A DNA stretch of 57,500 nt, taken from the NCBI GenBank assembly GCA_905221605.1, contig CAJNDS010000709.1:1-57500 (forward strand). Direction: 5' to 3'. This document shows, in pieces, positions 22,990 to 34,977 of this stretch. The stretch comes from Symbiodinium natans. Lineage: Eukaryota > Sar > Dinophyceae > Suessiales > Symbiodiniaceae. A program made the position numbers and the translations under genes. A model generated the notes under the pieces. That model saw only the letters and a program-made list of their open reading frames with translations. It made no database searches and was not told the DNA's origin. The number at the start of each line of letters is the position of its first letter. The stretch's first letter is position 1.

Positions 22990-23878
22990 GATTGACCTTG
23001 GAAGACACGTTTACGAAAATTTACGCCACCAGCGCCTGGGGAAAGGGGTCTGGAGCAGGTAGTTTGCCCGCACACTGCTTGAAGTGGATGCTTGGCCAGT
23101 CTTATGAGCAGCATGGTGCGCCCAGCTTCTGTGCGTCATGCTCGTGCATCACGCTCTGGAGCACATACCTAAATAGTCAGTTCATTGGTAGATCGGGGCA
23201 TCTGCTAAATTAATGATGCAAAGGATTGAGTTTCTACGCAAGTTCATCAAGGAGCATGCGGTGAAGACTGTTGTGGATTTGGGCTGCGGTGATTGGCAAT
23301 TCTCACCTTACGTTTACCATGATCTCAACGTTCAGTATGTGGGTTATGACGTGGTGCTTCCAGTGATCAGCGAGAACCGCGCACGATGGGGTGCTCAAGG
23401 GTTCGACTTCGAGCATCTGGAGTTTTCGTCGCACGTGGACTTGATTCAAGATGGAGAGCTCTACATCATGAAGGATGTCCTCCAGCACTGGTCGTCGCAC
23501 CGGATTCGCAGCTTTCTCAAGCAGCTACGAGAAAGTAAGCCCAGCTTGAGATTCATCCTCCTTTGCAATTGCGCAGAGCCAGAGGATTGGCCTGACACAG
23601 ACATCGTCGACGGCGGATGGCGGCCACTAAGGTCAACACAGGGCCCGCTGAGCGAGTTTGATGCAGAATCTTTGCTCAGATTCCCTTCCCTACCCAATCT
23701 CAAAGAGGTTTGCGTTATATACCCAAAAAAAGCAGCGCAGGGTATTGCACCAGAACTTCCGCCAAAGGCCGTGGCTCGTTGCACAGCAGGAGCGTTTAAA
23801 GCTGGCGCTGCAAGCTGCCACTTCGCTCACAGGCGCGCGATGCATCCTGTCCGCAGGCGAAGGTTTGAAATGGTGTAG
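22990..23878 (+). CDS. Class I SAM-dependent methyltransferase
   Basis: Transfers a methyl group from S-adenosylmethionine; the acceptor is unknown. The main frame begins at ATG 23213 and shows motif I VVDLGCGDWQF (residues about 20-30), the following acidic strand YVGYDVV, and YIMKDVLQHW (residues about 84-93), which is typical of small methyltransferases with a KDVLQH motif. It continues to GGWRPL and PNLKEVCVIYPKK near residue 175. The last 45 or so codons to 23878 look unlike the family, so the real coding end is probably near 23740, with a splice or stop in another frame. An upstream exon at 22990-about 23069 encodes TFTKIYATSAWGKGSGAGS, which matches the N-terminal WG-GSG-GS block of the same family. 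A GC donor at about 23070 joined to 23192 would restore phase, but this join is inferred. Confidence 0.85.
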
Positions 23879-24589
23879 CATCCTTGGACGGCAAGTGTCA
23901 AACGCTGCTGCAAGGAAGGAAAAGGGGCGTCAGCTACTACCACATGGTAAATCACGGATACGTTCGGACCTGTATTGTTGCGCCCTACAGCTCGCAGGAA
24001 ATGGTACAGGCTTTTCTTGGCCAGGGGCCCGTCTCCGCGTGAGAAGAGTTGCCAGTTCTGATTGGTCACATGTATCCAGTATGTTTGTGTTCTATTTTCG
24101 CGGTGGGGTGCTCAAGTGTGCTCAAGTTGTGGCCAATTTAGAGCAAGAAGGCCATGCATCACCGTACCTAGCAGATCCTAACGAACGGTCCTAGCGTTCC
24201 TAGCGGTGATGTTCAGGAGCTATGCAGCTAGATCTACACCTTTTGCCCATACACCCTGCATGCAACATTATTTGTCAGCTACTGACTTTCTTGCCGGCGT
24301 GATGAGTGCGTATGTCCTGTGTGCCACGAGGATCGCGGGAGCCTTACATGTGAGCAGAACCGGGATGGCACTGGTTTCCCGCAGTGTGGGCAGACTGAAA
24401 GTCAGTGCAGCCGAGTAAACAAGCAGCTGAAGTCCTGGTTCTGCTCGAGCTCAGGATTCCAAATGGACGATCTCGGGCAGTTCTCCAGCAGAGCACGCTG
24501 CTGGACATTCCAGAGGTTATAGAGTATTTATAGAGTCAACCGCCAAAGCATGCAATGCAACTGCGTGGTGTCATGGAGACTGTGGCCAC
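23879..24589. other. No gene seen
   Basis: Intergenic or intronic; only short motif-free frames. Confidence 0.5.
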
Positions 24590-25030
24590 GTGTGTAAGCC
24601 CTCCGTATGCCTAACCAATTGGCTGGGAAGCTGCTTTCGTTGTGACGCAGCGCACGATGACAGAACTGACCGGCTCAGGAAAGTCATTGCCAGCGATGCG
24701 CGACAGAGCCATTGGCAAGCTGCACTTGCAACGCTTTGGAGTATCGCAGATAAGGACCGATCTAAGAAATTCGTAGGGCATAGTGCTGCCAGAGATGCCA
24801 AAATTCTACTGTCATGTGAAAGTTTAAGTGATTGGCCATACTTCAGCTTTCACGTGCATATCCAGGGCACCACGGTCCACAAGTTGCGGTTGCAAGGATG
24901 TGGAGGCAGACAGCATTCTCTACTGTGCTGCACTGGGTGCTCTGGAATCCTGCCTACAACTGCGAAAATTTGCATGTAGCCGGGCTTTTGCAAAGTTCCT
25001 GTATGTTGCTCATGGGGCACGATGGTGACT
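24590..25030 (+). CDS. PPR-repeat protein fragment
   Basis: PPR proteins bind organellar RNA with tandem ~35-residue helical repeats. Two degenerate repeats are visible in different frames. One is VIASDARQSHWQAALATLW at about 24680-24740; the other is VEADSILYCAALGALESCLQ at about 24898-24960. They match the dinoflagellate pattern 'V-x-D-x-I-x-Y-x-A-A-L-x-A-C-E...W-x-x-A-L-x-L'. The frame change between them implies an intron or a frameshift. No start or stop can be assigned. It may be part of a longer PPR gene with the pieces further along, or a decayed copy. Confidence 0.6.
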
Positions 25031-25083
25031 GTGGTACGGCCGTGCGGCCCAAGCCCAACACTCCCAGAGTCAAACTATCGGGA

Positions 25084-25109
25084 GGGGGGGGGGGGGGGGG
25101 GGGGGGGGG
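25084..25109. repeat. Poly-G run, 26 bases
   Basis: Longest homopolymer in the window, just after the PPR fragment. No inverted-repeat ends were recognised next to it. Confidence 0.9.
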
Positions 25110-26383
25110 CGAGCTGATGAAAACAGGAATAAAACCAGAATAGACCGTGTACTGCTTCTTCAAACGTGCTTGACAGACTTTGGGTGTGCATGCATTGTTG
25201 AAGCACTTCGCATCCACGTGCCATTTTTGTAACTGGTCGAAGTCTTTCTTCTCTTGTGGAGATGGGTGATCCCTATCATGTCCCGCTCAATCTCAAGGGT
25301 AGGTACACCATGTCGTGGACGGTTTCTCATATGGTTCGCAGCCACGGCTGTGTCAACTCGCCATGGCAGCGCCCTTGAAGTTCACTGGAAAGGGGGGGTG
25401 AGACGACCAAAGGCATGACGCCAGGCCGATGATGTGCTGGTTGGGATCAAGCAAAGGAGAGACCTCTGCTTTTGAGCTTTGCGGAAGAAGGATCAAGGCC
25501 ATAATTGTGGGAGGGCTCCGTGCCTCGTTCTCTGCAAAAGACTCACCACGACTTGTCCGTTCCTCGGGTGCAAAGATTCCTGGATGGTGTCCAGGGGGCC
25601 GCCCGAATGCAGCAAAGTTGGGCACGATTTGACTCCCAAACCCCATGAAAGTGTCGCAGATCCGGTTGTGTTGCTGCACACTGGCAATTTCAAAAATGTT
25701 GGACCATCCTGTATGTGGTTCAAAGCTCTCTGTTTGCCCGCGCAACCTTGCACGACCGTCGACCAGACAAGCTGTTCTCTGGATTTCGGTGAGTTGTTGT
25801 TTCTTGTCTCTTGGCACGCAAGTCCTTGCTTCGCATCCTCGTGTGTCACACGAATATGCCCAACAGAGCGTCCATGCTCACAATGCAAGTTCCGCTGGTT
25901 TTTTTGGTGTTACTCAGTGTTACTCAGTAGTTTTGTGCTAAAGTGGATGCAGCCCTTGAGGTTGAAGGCATGAGTAATGGTAGATGTGTCTGCCCACATG
26001 GCCCCGAGGAACGCGCCATTCGCTGGGAGACAGCCTTGGGCGTGGCTGCCAGCCTTATTAAGTCTTGCTAAGCTCGAGCAAGCCAATTAGCAGCTTATCG
26101 TAATTTACCTTGTCAGAAGGGGCACTGGCTCCAACTGAAAGGCTTTTTGTTCTCGGTGTCTTTTTGTAGACGTACTATTCATAAAATGCATAAACTTGTG
26201 GTTCTTGTACATGAACTAAGCTAGTGTCAATGTTTAGACAATAGGCAATCAATCAATCAAAAAACAATATATCCTTTACGAATGGTCTGCACTTTTATCC
26301 GTCAAAAACTGCAACAATAGAACGTGTGTCATGAAAACACATTACCGGATTGAGCGGCTGCCTTCGTATGTGCACATATACAA

Positions 26384-26466
26384 ACACACACACACACACA
26401 CACACATGTAAATATGTACATAAATGAAAATGCATATATACATATATATGTATATATATATATATA
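26384..26466. repeat. CA then TA microsatellites
   Basis: A CA dinucleotide run is followed after ~25 bp by TATA-rich dinucleotides. Confidence 0.9.
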
Positions 26467-27885
26467 ACGTAACATTCCATGTTTATAAATACGTGTGCGT
26501 TGTTGAAACAGAGTTGTGCTTCTGCTCCAATGTTTTCTGTTGGCCTTTTTGTTCGTTATTCTTCTTTTTCTTGTTATTCTGAGTTAGCATTTTTGCCAAT
26601 TAAATCGATCTTTTCAAGCCAGGGGGCCAGCGAGAGCCCTTGGGAACATTGCGCGTTCGAATTGCCCCGCAATTCGCACGCTTCTTGGGTCTGGTCGGAG
26701 TCGCAACTTTCGCAAACTTGCGGTGGGAACTGGGCGTTCACTGCGCCATTATTTTGCCCGGCCAGCTCGGGCCAGCTGGGGCCTACGTCGAGCAGTCCTC
26801 AACTTGCTGAGGCCACGATTCCGATCTGGTTTCGTGCCAGCAGCGCTGGCCCGGAACCTGATTCCAGAAGCGCTGTTGCTCCGAAATTCAAGCTTCGACA
26901 ACGCCAATGGTCCAACTGAGAACTTCAAAGACACTAGCCCAAAACTGGCACACGAAGTCAGCATGCTTGCGGAGGCCTGGCAGACTCATCGTTACTCTCT
27001 CTCGAGAGACCGTCTATCCAAAGTGCTGTGGCCAAGACATCCTTCTGAAAGACCCCCAGATGCAGTTGCTTCCTCTCGTAAGAGCTCCGTCTGCAAGGCC
27101 AACAAGTCGGCGGCTTCACACGAAGCAAACTACGCAGCAACTCGTGCGGAAGAAAAAAGGCTGCAGTCATAGAGTCTCGATCTTGGCTTGACCTCGAAGC
27201 CTTTCGCGCCAGATCCCTGTAGGCATGGGGGTTCGGTTCACTGTGGTCCGACATTGGCTCTGCTCCTGGGAGCGTGGCAATTTGAAGCAGTCGTTGTGCT
27301 CTTTGGGCACGGACCTAAACCGCCGTTTCTCTGGCACACCATCTAAGTCAGCAGCTGCTCGTTTTTGAGCATGCCTGTCAAGGCATGAATCACAAGCAGG
27401 CCAAGTTACTTGTAGACCCTCAAGCGATCTCGCTCCCACAGGCTTTGCCCGGGATCTACTGCAAGCCGGCCACTCACTTCCACTGCTTCAAGAAGCCTTG
27501 CGAGATGTTGACTTGCCGTGCTGGTTCTCCTGGGGGCAGAGCTCGCCCATATCCGTCAGTTGGTATCAACAATGGCCAGTCGGACAGTCACCCAAGGTGT
27601 TATCTTTGCCATCGTTGTCTCGCCGTATTTCGTCTCTCCTCCCTCCTCGTGGGGCTTCAACACTTGCTCTTCAACTGTCTGAGCTGGGAAAAGGTTCTTG
27701 GAGAAAGCTACTCACAACGAGATCGTTCGAGCCAGCCTCCCTCATAGTTGTCCAGGAGTGTTTGAAGTCAGCAGCCTCGACGTCAGCCTGTTACTTCCGG
27801 CCGGTCTCTCCGTTGTCTTGTGGGCTTTTTTGATTCCCTCGGAGCGGCTGTAAAAGTACCTGTGGAGTCTTTTGCTACTCGGGTA

Positions 27886-27918
27886 ATGTACGTATGTACG
27901 TATGTATGTACGTACATA
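27886..27918. repeat. TACG/TATG palindromic microsatellite
   Basis: Alternating TACGTATG steps; the run is close to self-complementary. Confidence 0.85.
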
Positions 27919-29319
27919 AGGAAATGTATGCAAACAACGTGCATACATGTTTTGATGAAAGAAAGAATGTCAAGTTTCACTGTAGATGTCCTTCTTGAAT
28001 TTGAAAGGGGGCTCCTCAGCCATCAGTTTCGGAAGTCTTTCACCATTCCCTAGAGGCCCTAGAGATCCCGGTTCCCTTGCAAGTTTGCACTCCCTTCGCC
28101 ATCCTGTCCACCCTACCTGCTGACGCCAGCTTTCGTCGCCTGCATCATTTCGGCCGACTTCGGGCAGCTGAGGTTCAAAGCATGCTGTGCAGAGCAGTAG
28201 ACCTGTACGATCATGGCCTGCAGCTTGGTTCTCAAAACTTTATTTGTTGTTCGTTGCTTTTTTGTTCTTTCTGAGCTTTGCAGGGGTAGGCAGACGCAAT
28301 AACGTTGGCGCCAAACTACAGCATACCTCCGCATCGCATTGTGAGACTAAGCGTGACAGTGTGGCATAAGTGGCGTAAGCCTGCTCCACGACTACGTACA
28401 GGCCTCTGGAGCACTCGCGCACAAAAGACATGCACATGCGCACACACCGCCACTGCGCAGCAATCACTAACACTAGCAGTGTTGACCAGGAACTACGTCG
28501 CCCTCACCTGCAAGAAATCTGGTCAGTGGCAGCGCTTACTGCGACTACTGGTTTCTTGCCAGTCATTGTCTGACAAGTTAGTATGGGGATGCGTGTTGTG
28601 AACAAATGCGCAAGTGGATTGCATGAAGTGGGCACAACTTGTCTGGTAACCCAAAAATGAAAGAATATGAACATGCTCATCGTTCGGAAGTGATGGGCAT
28701 CCTTTGTGAAGACGAAAGCTCGCAATCTTGGCATCGCAGCAGAAGCTGAAGGCCAGCATGATGTGGGCAACCCCAAGGGCTCCGTTAGGCTGACAAGCAG
28801 CAACTATCAACGACCATCAGCTCAGAGCCCTGGTATCTGCGCGGCCCTACAAAGTGCATGACTATATTGAGTTTAGGCAAGGCAGCAGAAGTCACAACTT
28901 GGCACCTGGGTGCGTCACACGATCCATCGCCCTAGCTCAAGGACGAGACGGGAGACGCAGGGAGATTGTTGTGCCCTTTGGACATACAGGAGTACAGGAA
29001 AAGCAGGACACGAAGAGGGACTTCGATCTTCGCGTGGTTGTTCCCGGCCAAAACCGAGGCAAAGGGAAGAATGAGACACACTCAAACAAGGGAGGTTACC
29101 TGAGGAATTATCCTGGAAGATATATGACAAAGTCTTTTCAAACCTGAAACATAGAACCACTGCGGTACATTGCTCACATGATTTGAAACGCACTGTGGCC
29201 ATCTGTCAGGTATCCTCATTCCGAGGAGTTGAACATCCCGCCCATGAGGCAAGGTCCAGGAGCTGGCTGCTGGCTTTGTTTCATTTTGCTTCAATGCTAC
29301 ACATGCTCCAGTGCTGCTT

Positions 29320-29395
29320 TGGTCCGCAGAGGTCGCCTTCACTGCGGGCTTGGATGCTTGCCGCGCACGCTGGGCTCAGGCCAGTTATATAGATG
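29320..29395 (+). CDS. PPR-repeat fragment
   Basis: The frame encodes EVAFTAGLDACRARWAQA, fitting one PPR helix pair of the dinoflagellate type (VxFTAALxACxxARxWxxA). No adjoining repeats are seen in the same frame. It is either an exon of a dispersed PPR gene or a relict. Confidence 0.45.
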
Positions 29396-31620
29396 ATAGA
29401 TGTTTGGAACATCTTTGGGTGTGTCGGCGCGGGGTATCTGCCACGACTTTCAAGATGGATCAGAGGCCTCGACTCCAGCATTCCTGGCCTTCTCAAGTCG
29501 TCTCAGCTCCCAAGGTTTATCAGGCAAGTCGGAGGAACGCTCATTACAACAGCGGGTTCCAGATTTTTATAATGCGACATTGAAGCATCAGGACAAGGGA
29601 GCTCCGACTCCTTGAGGTGAGCATTGGGTGCCCCGTAGCATGAAGTAAATCAGGTGCGGACTCATGCAGGGTGGTCCGCTCTTTCTCTCTCTCTCTCTCT
29701 CTGTTTTCACGTCCTAGTGGTAGTGCACAGCTCACGCCCTAATTGTACTGCACAGCTACATGTAGTTCAGCTGGCCTTGCCGCCTAGGGCCTTGGTTTAT
29801 GGCGCTGCCTCGCACATCTCCGTGCAGAAGCGGACCGCTCGAATTCTTGCTTGAGTCTTACGAAGTCATTTCGGCAAGACAGCTCCTTCTTGTGTCATCG
29901 CGTCGCGTGTGCTCAAACCCTTCATTGAGCTCGCCCATCCTTCTGTAACATGCTGTTTCAGTATCCATGCCTTGGCCTGCGAATTTCTGCATTGCGAATG
30001 TGCAAAGTAGCGAAACTCCAGGACGCAACAGCGTTGTCCGCAGTGGTTGCCGGGTTGCGTCCCTTCCTCAGAGTGACTGATTCCAGCTCAGCATGTCTCA
30101 CGCACCCTAGTGCCGGGAGCTGGCTGGTTGAAGCATGACAAAGGGGTTTTCGCGAATTGCATCATGGCTGCTGGGTTTTTCGACATCTGAACATGATGAT
30201 GAGCAGGAGGACGAAGGATGACGATGATGATGCTCATGTCGAATAGTCCCTCTCACGGCTCATGTGATTCAGAATGCCACCCCATCTTCGGTTTTTGATC
30301 TGTTCCCTACTTTTCCCATTGGTGCGGAACAGATGCTATCCGTCTAACATGTCTTTCATGCAAAGCAATCATCCTTTCGCGTTCCGCCAAAGATAGCTCC
30401 ACCAGAAGTTAAACCATGCAAGTGCGTGATGGAGCAAACCTGTAAGAAAGTCCTGTGTGTGTGTGTGTGCTCCTCTTGTGCTCTCAGGAACCGATACGTT
30501 TTCTTTTTCGATACCAAGCAGGGGTGTGCTTCAGACAGCAACCAAAGAACATGCTGCATTTCTCTTGTGATACCATTGCAAGGATCAATGGCGTACCTTA
30601 TAGCTGCGTTCGTTTTTGCAGGGTCCCTGGCTGAAGGAATAGACAAGCCCGAGCCGTCTCAGGATCAAAGAACTTTGATGGAGGCACCCATTGCTTGAGT
30701 CGCTTCATCCAAGCGGTGGCTTGAGCCGCTCTTTCGGCATTGAAGGATTCGTCGAGCAAATGCACGACATCGGCTGCTACGTTCCTCAAGAGACACAAAT
30801 GAAGACAAAGCCAGCCTGCCGGCCTACCTCAAACGAAAGTCGCCACCCGTGATCCCTTTCGTCAGGCGTGCTTAAACACTGCCTCCATACGTCTGATGCT
30901 GTCCCCTTTCGCTGTGGCGTTCGTGCTCTCGTCCCTGGTCCTTGCGTGTTTGCCTTGGCCTTGCTTCTTTGTCAGGCAGGAACAGGCACACTCTGAGTTG
31001 GGCGCCAACGCCTCCAATCCCTTTCTCCGGAGAGAACCCCGTCAGGGAAAGGTGAAGACCAGGATCAGGAGAATGATGCTGCATTGTGGCATTGTGGGGG
31101 GCTGCTCAACTACTTTGAGATACAAGGCTACTCCAAGGCTGAGAAGCCCCACTCCACTGCAAGCATGAACTCCATGGACCGCTTTGCTGAGTGGTGCGCT
31201 TGCCCCTCGAGGCACCCACTGCCTGTCCTTCCTTTGGGTGGGGGGGTGTGGGGGGGGAGGAGTTTGAGCTTTTGAGCTGTTTCCAAGAAGTATGTCGAAA
31301 CTCTCATCCCTTCCACCTTTAGACTCTATGATCTATGAGAACTTGTGTGATATATGAAAAAGGCGCTGTGCGCTGTACATACAAATAGCGCCGCGATGTC
31401 TTTGGGAGTGTATGCCAGTCGGGCTTCTGCGTGTCGGTTCTGCAACGCATGACATGAGTTTAGCTGCAGCAGCTAGGCTGGTGTCCTTATATCTTGCAGT
31501 TGTCCAGGCCAGGCTGCTGAATGGCAGCACGCTGTAGGACGGCATAAGATGCATCAGCGTGTGCTTCGTTTTTTCACGTTTGCACTCGTGTCAGTTTGGA
31601 AGTTGCGACACGATGCAGGA
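29396..31620. other. No firm gene; CT microsatellite
   Basis: Has a CT run at 29679-29702, a short GT run near 30457-30470 and a GAT-rich patch near 30190-30235. The 30896-31168 + frame begins with a signal-peptide-like hydrophobic stretch (FAVAFVLSSLVLACLPWP) but is otherwise unrecognisable. Coding status unclear. Confidence 0.4.
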
Positions 31621-31711
31621 CTGATGCAGGAGTGTTTCCGCTTTGGACCTGAACCAGATGCCGCGCTATGCAATGCCGTGGCAACAGCTTGCGAAGCCCG
31701 CCAGGCCCTCT
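31621..31711 (+). CDS. PPR-repeat fragment
   Basis: The frame reads LMQECFRFGPEPDAALCNAV then ATACEARQAL before TGA. This is a clear PPR helix pair: PDAxxxNAVxxACEARQ. It is a single repeat followed immediately by a stop, so it is either an exon whose donor lies just before the stop or a broken copy. Confidence 0.6.
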
Positions 31712-34700
31712 GAAACTCATAGGTGTCTACGTGGGATCCCTGCTGCGTGTCTTTCACAGCGATTCCTGTATTCAGTACAATCACAAAGGCACTGCACCAC
31801 CCTGCCGCCTTGCCTGTTTCGCTTGTCTTGAATTCCTTGCAAATCCCATTAATTTTCTTCACTCTTATTCTGCTTATCCTCAGAAGCTACAAAATTTTTA
31901 GTGATGAATCTGATAAGTCCGTGAGCAAAATTAATACTAGTGTTATAGCGCCCACCAAATGGATTCAATTATATTGGCGCCAGAATACTATCGTTCAGGG
32001 TATTGTTCTCTGTTGTCTTGTCTTTTACAGCGCTCATGTACTGCATTTATATGCACTGTTCCTGGAATAGTATTGTGCCCAGAGACCCCATTACGATCAG
32101 TACCGAGAGAGAGGGGGTTTTGGAGGTTCGCTCATTCACTTTGTTTATTCTCTCACAGATTCAGTATTATTTGTGTGCTTGGGGATCTTCATAGTGACGC
32201 CCCAGAAGTGCGATTATTATAGCAATACTGTGTCTGCGGTAAGAAAACAAAATAATTTCAAAATGGGGCATTCAGTTCGCTAGCTCAGTTCAACATTCGT
32301 ACACGCGATCACTTCGCAGACAGCGCTGGCAATGCCAAACTTAGAAAATTCGCTAAGAAGGGAGAACTTGGGCACACATGCCCTCCCTGGTACCATGGAA
32401 CAGGAAGCATTAAGTCATCAGCAAGGAAACTTCGTAAATTCACTTGTCGTTGCGATGGACCATCCTTGTTCCCAGAGCTTTCTTGCTGCCAAGACACCTG
32501 TCCAACAGTTGCAGTTAGTCCGTCGCTTCCCGTCTAGAGCAGGATGCCTTGCAAGCTCCGATACTATAATTGGCCTTCGGGTCCCACGAATGTATCAATA
32601 TGATGGCGCAAGGCAGACAAAGAGGAAGCACGTTGAAGATTTGTCGCGTCCGTGGTTAGTTACTGCTTTGTTCCGTTCCGCCCGCCCATCTAGTGAGCTG
32701 TTGAGTGTACCAACTCCATGGTTTTTTTTATGTTGTGACTACGCATTGTGTTTGTCAACTCTGGTGATCGCATTCGCCTTTGTTCGTGCACTTCGGTGTT
32801 TCAATCCCATGTCAGCAAGGCTTTTGATTCAACAGCTCTGCATGACCGTTCCTCAGGGATCGAAATGATCTCCCACCAAGATCTCGAGCATTTGCGGCCG
32901 GGCAACGTGAAAAATGGAAGCCTCAAGCGTGCAAAAACGAGTTCACAACGGCCTTTTCCCATGAACAAGTGCGCAGCACATCGATTGCACCAGTCGTGAA
33001 GTATCGTCAGGAAGTTATGAAACAGGAAGGTCGCAAAGAAAGACCTGATGGTGAAACATCGTGAGCACCCCACACACGAAGCAGCACTCCAACACTTGCA
33101 AGGTTATTCTGGCTGTCATAACCACTCGGATGTATCGTGAATGGGCGAAAGAAGGACAAGCACTTATGATGTGTGTGTGTGGGGGCCCAGATGCCGGCAC
33201 ATCGGACAGTATAGGGAGTTGCAGTGAGCAGGACACTCGCCAGAGAGTAGGTTCGAACTAGGTCTGCTTGGAAGTGGTTGGCTTGAGAACTGAATGTTTG
33301 AATGGATAGCGGGGATGGCGAGAGTCATTGACATAATAGTTGAAAGGCTTCGTTGTCGGTACACGTGACTGGCTCACTAAATATTCGGGTAGGCGAAGCC
33401 GGTTTTCATTTTTCGGCGAGCGAGTTGTCATGGTCCATTGCTTCTTGCGGCAGTCATCCATGGCCGCAAAATTCAGGGAAGGTGGCCTTTTTCTGCAACA
33501 CTCCTGGAACAGTCGGATACTGGGTTCCTACGGTGCCGGCAGTTCAGTGCGCCCTCGGGAATTTCTTTTCGAGATTTTCAGGGCCCAGGCCTTTGTGAGA
33601 CCCCGAACAAAACTCGGGCCAGCTGACGGTCCGGCACAGAGCGGAGGGCTGCGGGTATGCGCACATCATCATCGTCATCGTCATCATCGTCACCGTCATC
33701 GTCATCGTTACCGGGGGGCTTGTATGGCGCGCACTCGAGAGCGCGGTTTTCACAGCGTTTATGCGCTCGACTGGCTCATCAAGGTTTTTCAGCAGCCCGA
33801 ATTGACGGGGACCCCCCACCCAGCCCCTGTACCACCCGGTGGCAAGGATAGAGTCGTTGAGGCTTCTGAACCCTCAGTGAAGTAGCCGGACTTCTGGGGG
33901 GACCATGGAAGGCGAAACAACGGTTTAACAACCCTCGTAGACAGCGCACAGTGGCATCCCGGAAGGAGTGGGAACAAGCACTAGAAGTATTGAGGAAGAT
34001 GTTGTCTTCGGAGCCTTGACTGAAACTTGTCGCTTCTAGGTCCGTGTGGCTTTGCTTTTCGTTGCGCTGATTGTGCATCGTAGCAGTCGATGCAGGCATG
34101 AGGGCCATGAGACATGGAGACGAATTAGCAGGCATTTCTTGTCAATAACAGTTAAGACCGACAAAGTCCTTCAAGCCCGTCGCGCTTTCATCTGATGCAT
34201 GTCCAAGGCATCAGAGCCTGAAGTAGTTCCTTTTATGCTCTGACAGCGTGACACGTATGGATCATGTTAAGAGGAAGAGTGGCTTTGTGGCTAAAGCAGT
34301 TGTAGATGCCATGGATGTCAGCCTTTAATTAATATGGCTGCCACCTCTGTCCGTAACACAGCCCGTGGAGTCATCCAGTCCTCAGCCCATAGCTTCTGCA
34401 CGATCCCCCCTCATATCCGCTCTCTCTTGCACAGTGTCTCCTAGTATGACAACCAAATGCAGAACGAGGTTCCACATGGCCAGGCTTGGAATACTCCCGG
34501 CCCTGCGAGAACAGATCCCTACCAGGTATTGGACCTGGGCCCCGCCTTGTTTTCCATAACTGCCATAGCTCTTTCCCCGTCTTCCAAATGTCGGCTCCCT
34601 TACCTAGCACACTCACAGACGGCGTACGAACCATGACACACCTTCCGATTGGTCTTCAAGAAGGTCCAGAACCGGCAGAACTGCTCATCCTATCCTCCTC

Positions 34701-34977
34701 GCTGGACCAAGTCTGCGGTGATTGGCTCTCGTTCCGGTCCTCGCCGGATACCCACACGGGCACAAGGAATGCAAGACATCACAAAACCATCCCTCAAAGA
34801 GTGGATAGATCACTGGGACAGGTATGTGCACATAGGAAGGTCATTGGGAGTTGTGCTTGTGTTTCTGAAACAAGAGATTGTTGGAATAGTATTTGGGTGG
34901 TCTCACGACCAGTGATCTTTGCAAACTCGGTGGTTCTAGTTTGTCACATGTCTTTGATCCCAATGTATCCAATGTGC
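31712..34977. other. No recognised gene; AT-richer patch and triplet repeat
   Basis: About 31840-32280 is noticeably AT-richer than its surroundings. A CAT/CGT repeat lies at 33663-33711 and makes a poly-His frame. A frame at 32332-32868 + (178 codons) ends in a hydrophobic helix-like stretch but has no motif. Another at 33340-33885 + spans the triplet repeat. Neither is convincing. Confidence 0.4.
33663..33711. repeat. CAT/CGT triplet repeat
   Basis: Tandem CATCGT/CACCGT steps; translates as His/Arg in + and Met/Thr in -. Confidence 0.9.

Larger units (their letters stand above)
25110..29310. other. No recognised gene; microsatellites
   Basis: Contains a CA repeat (26384-26406), a TA-rich repeat (26432-26466) and an ACGTATGT-type palindromic repeat (27886-27918). 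About 26050-26480 is AT-rich. The frame 26723-27172 + (149 codons, Arg/Ala/Leu-rich) is the longest clean frame but has no motif I recognise. The rest is empty. Confidence 0.45.

Noticed and set aside
26723-27172. 149-codon Arg/Ala-rich + frame
   Set aside because: No family motif, overlapping frames of similar length, and no exon-like borders; left as unassigned.
32790-32870. Possible reverse-transcriptase motif (SKAFDS)
   Set aside because: Only six residues match; no following YADD-type motif or other RT block was found.
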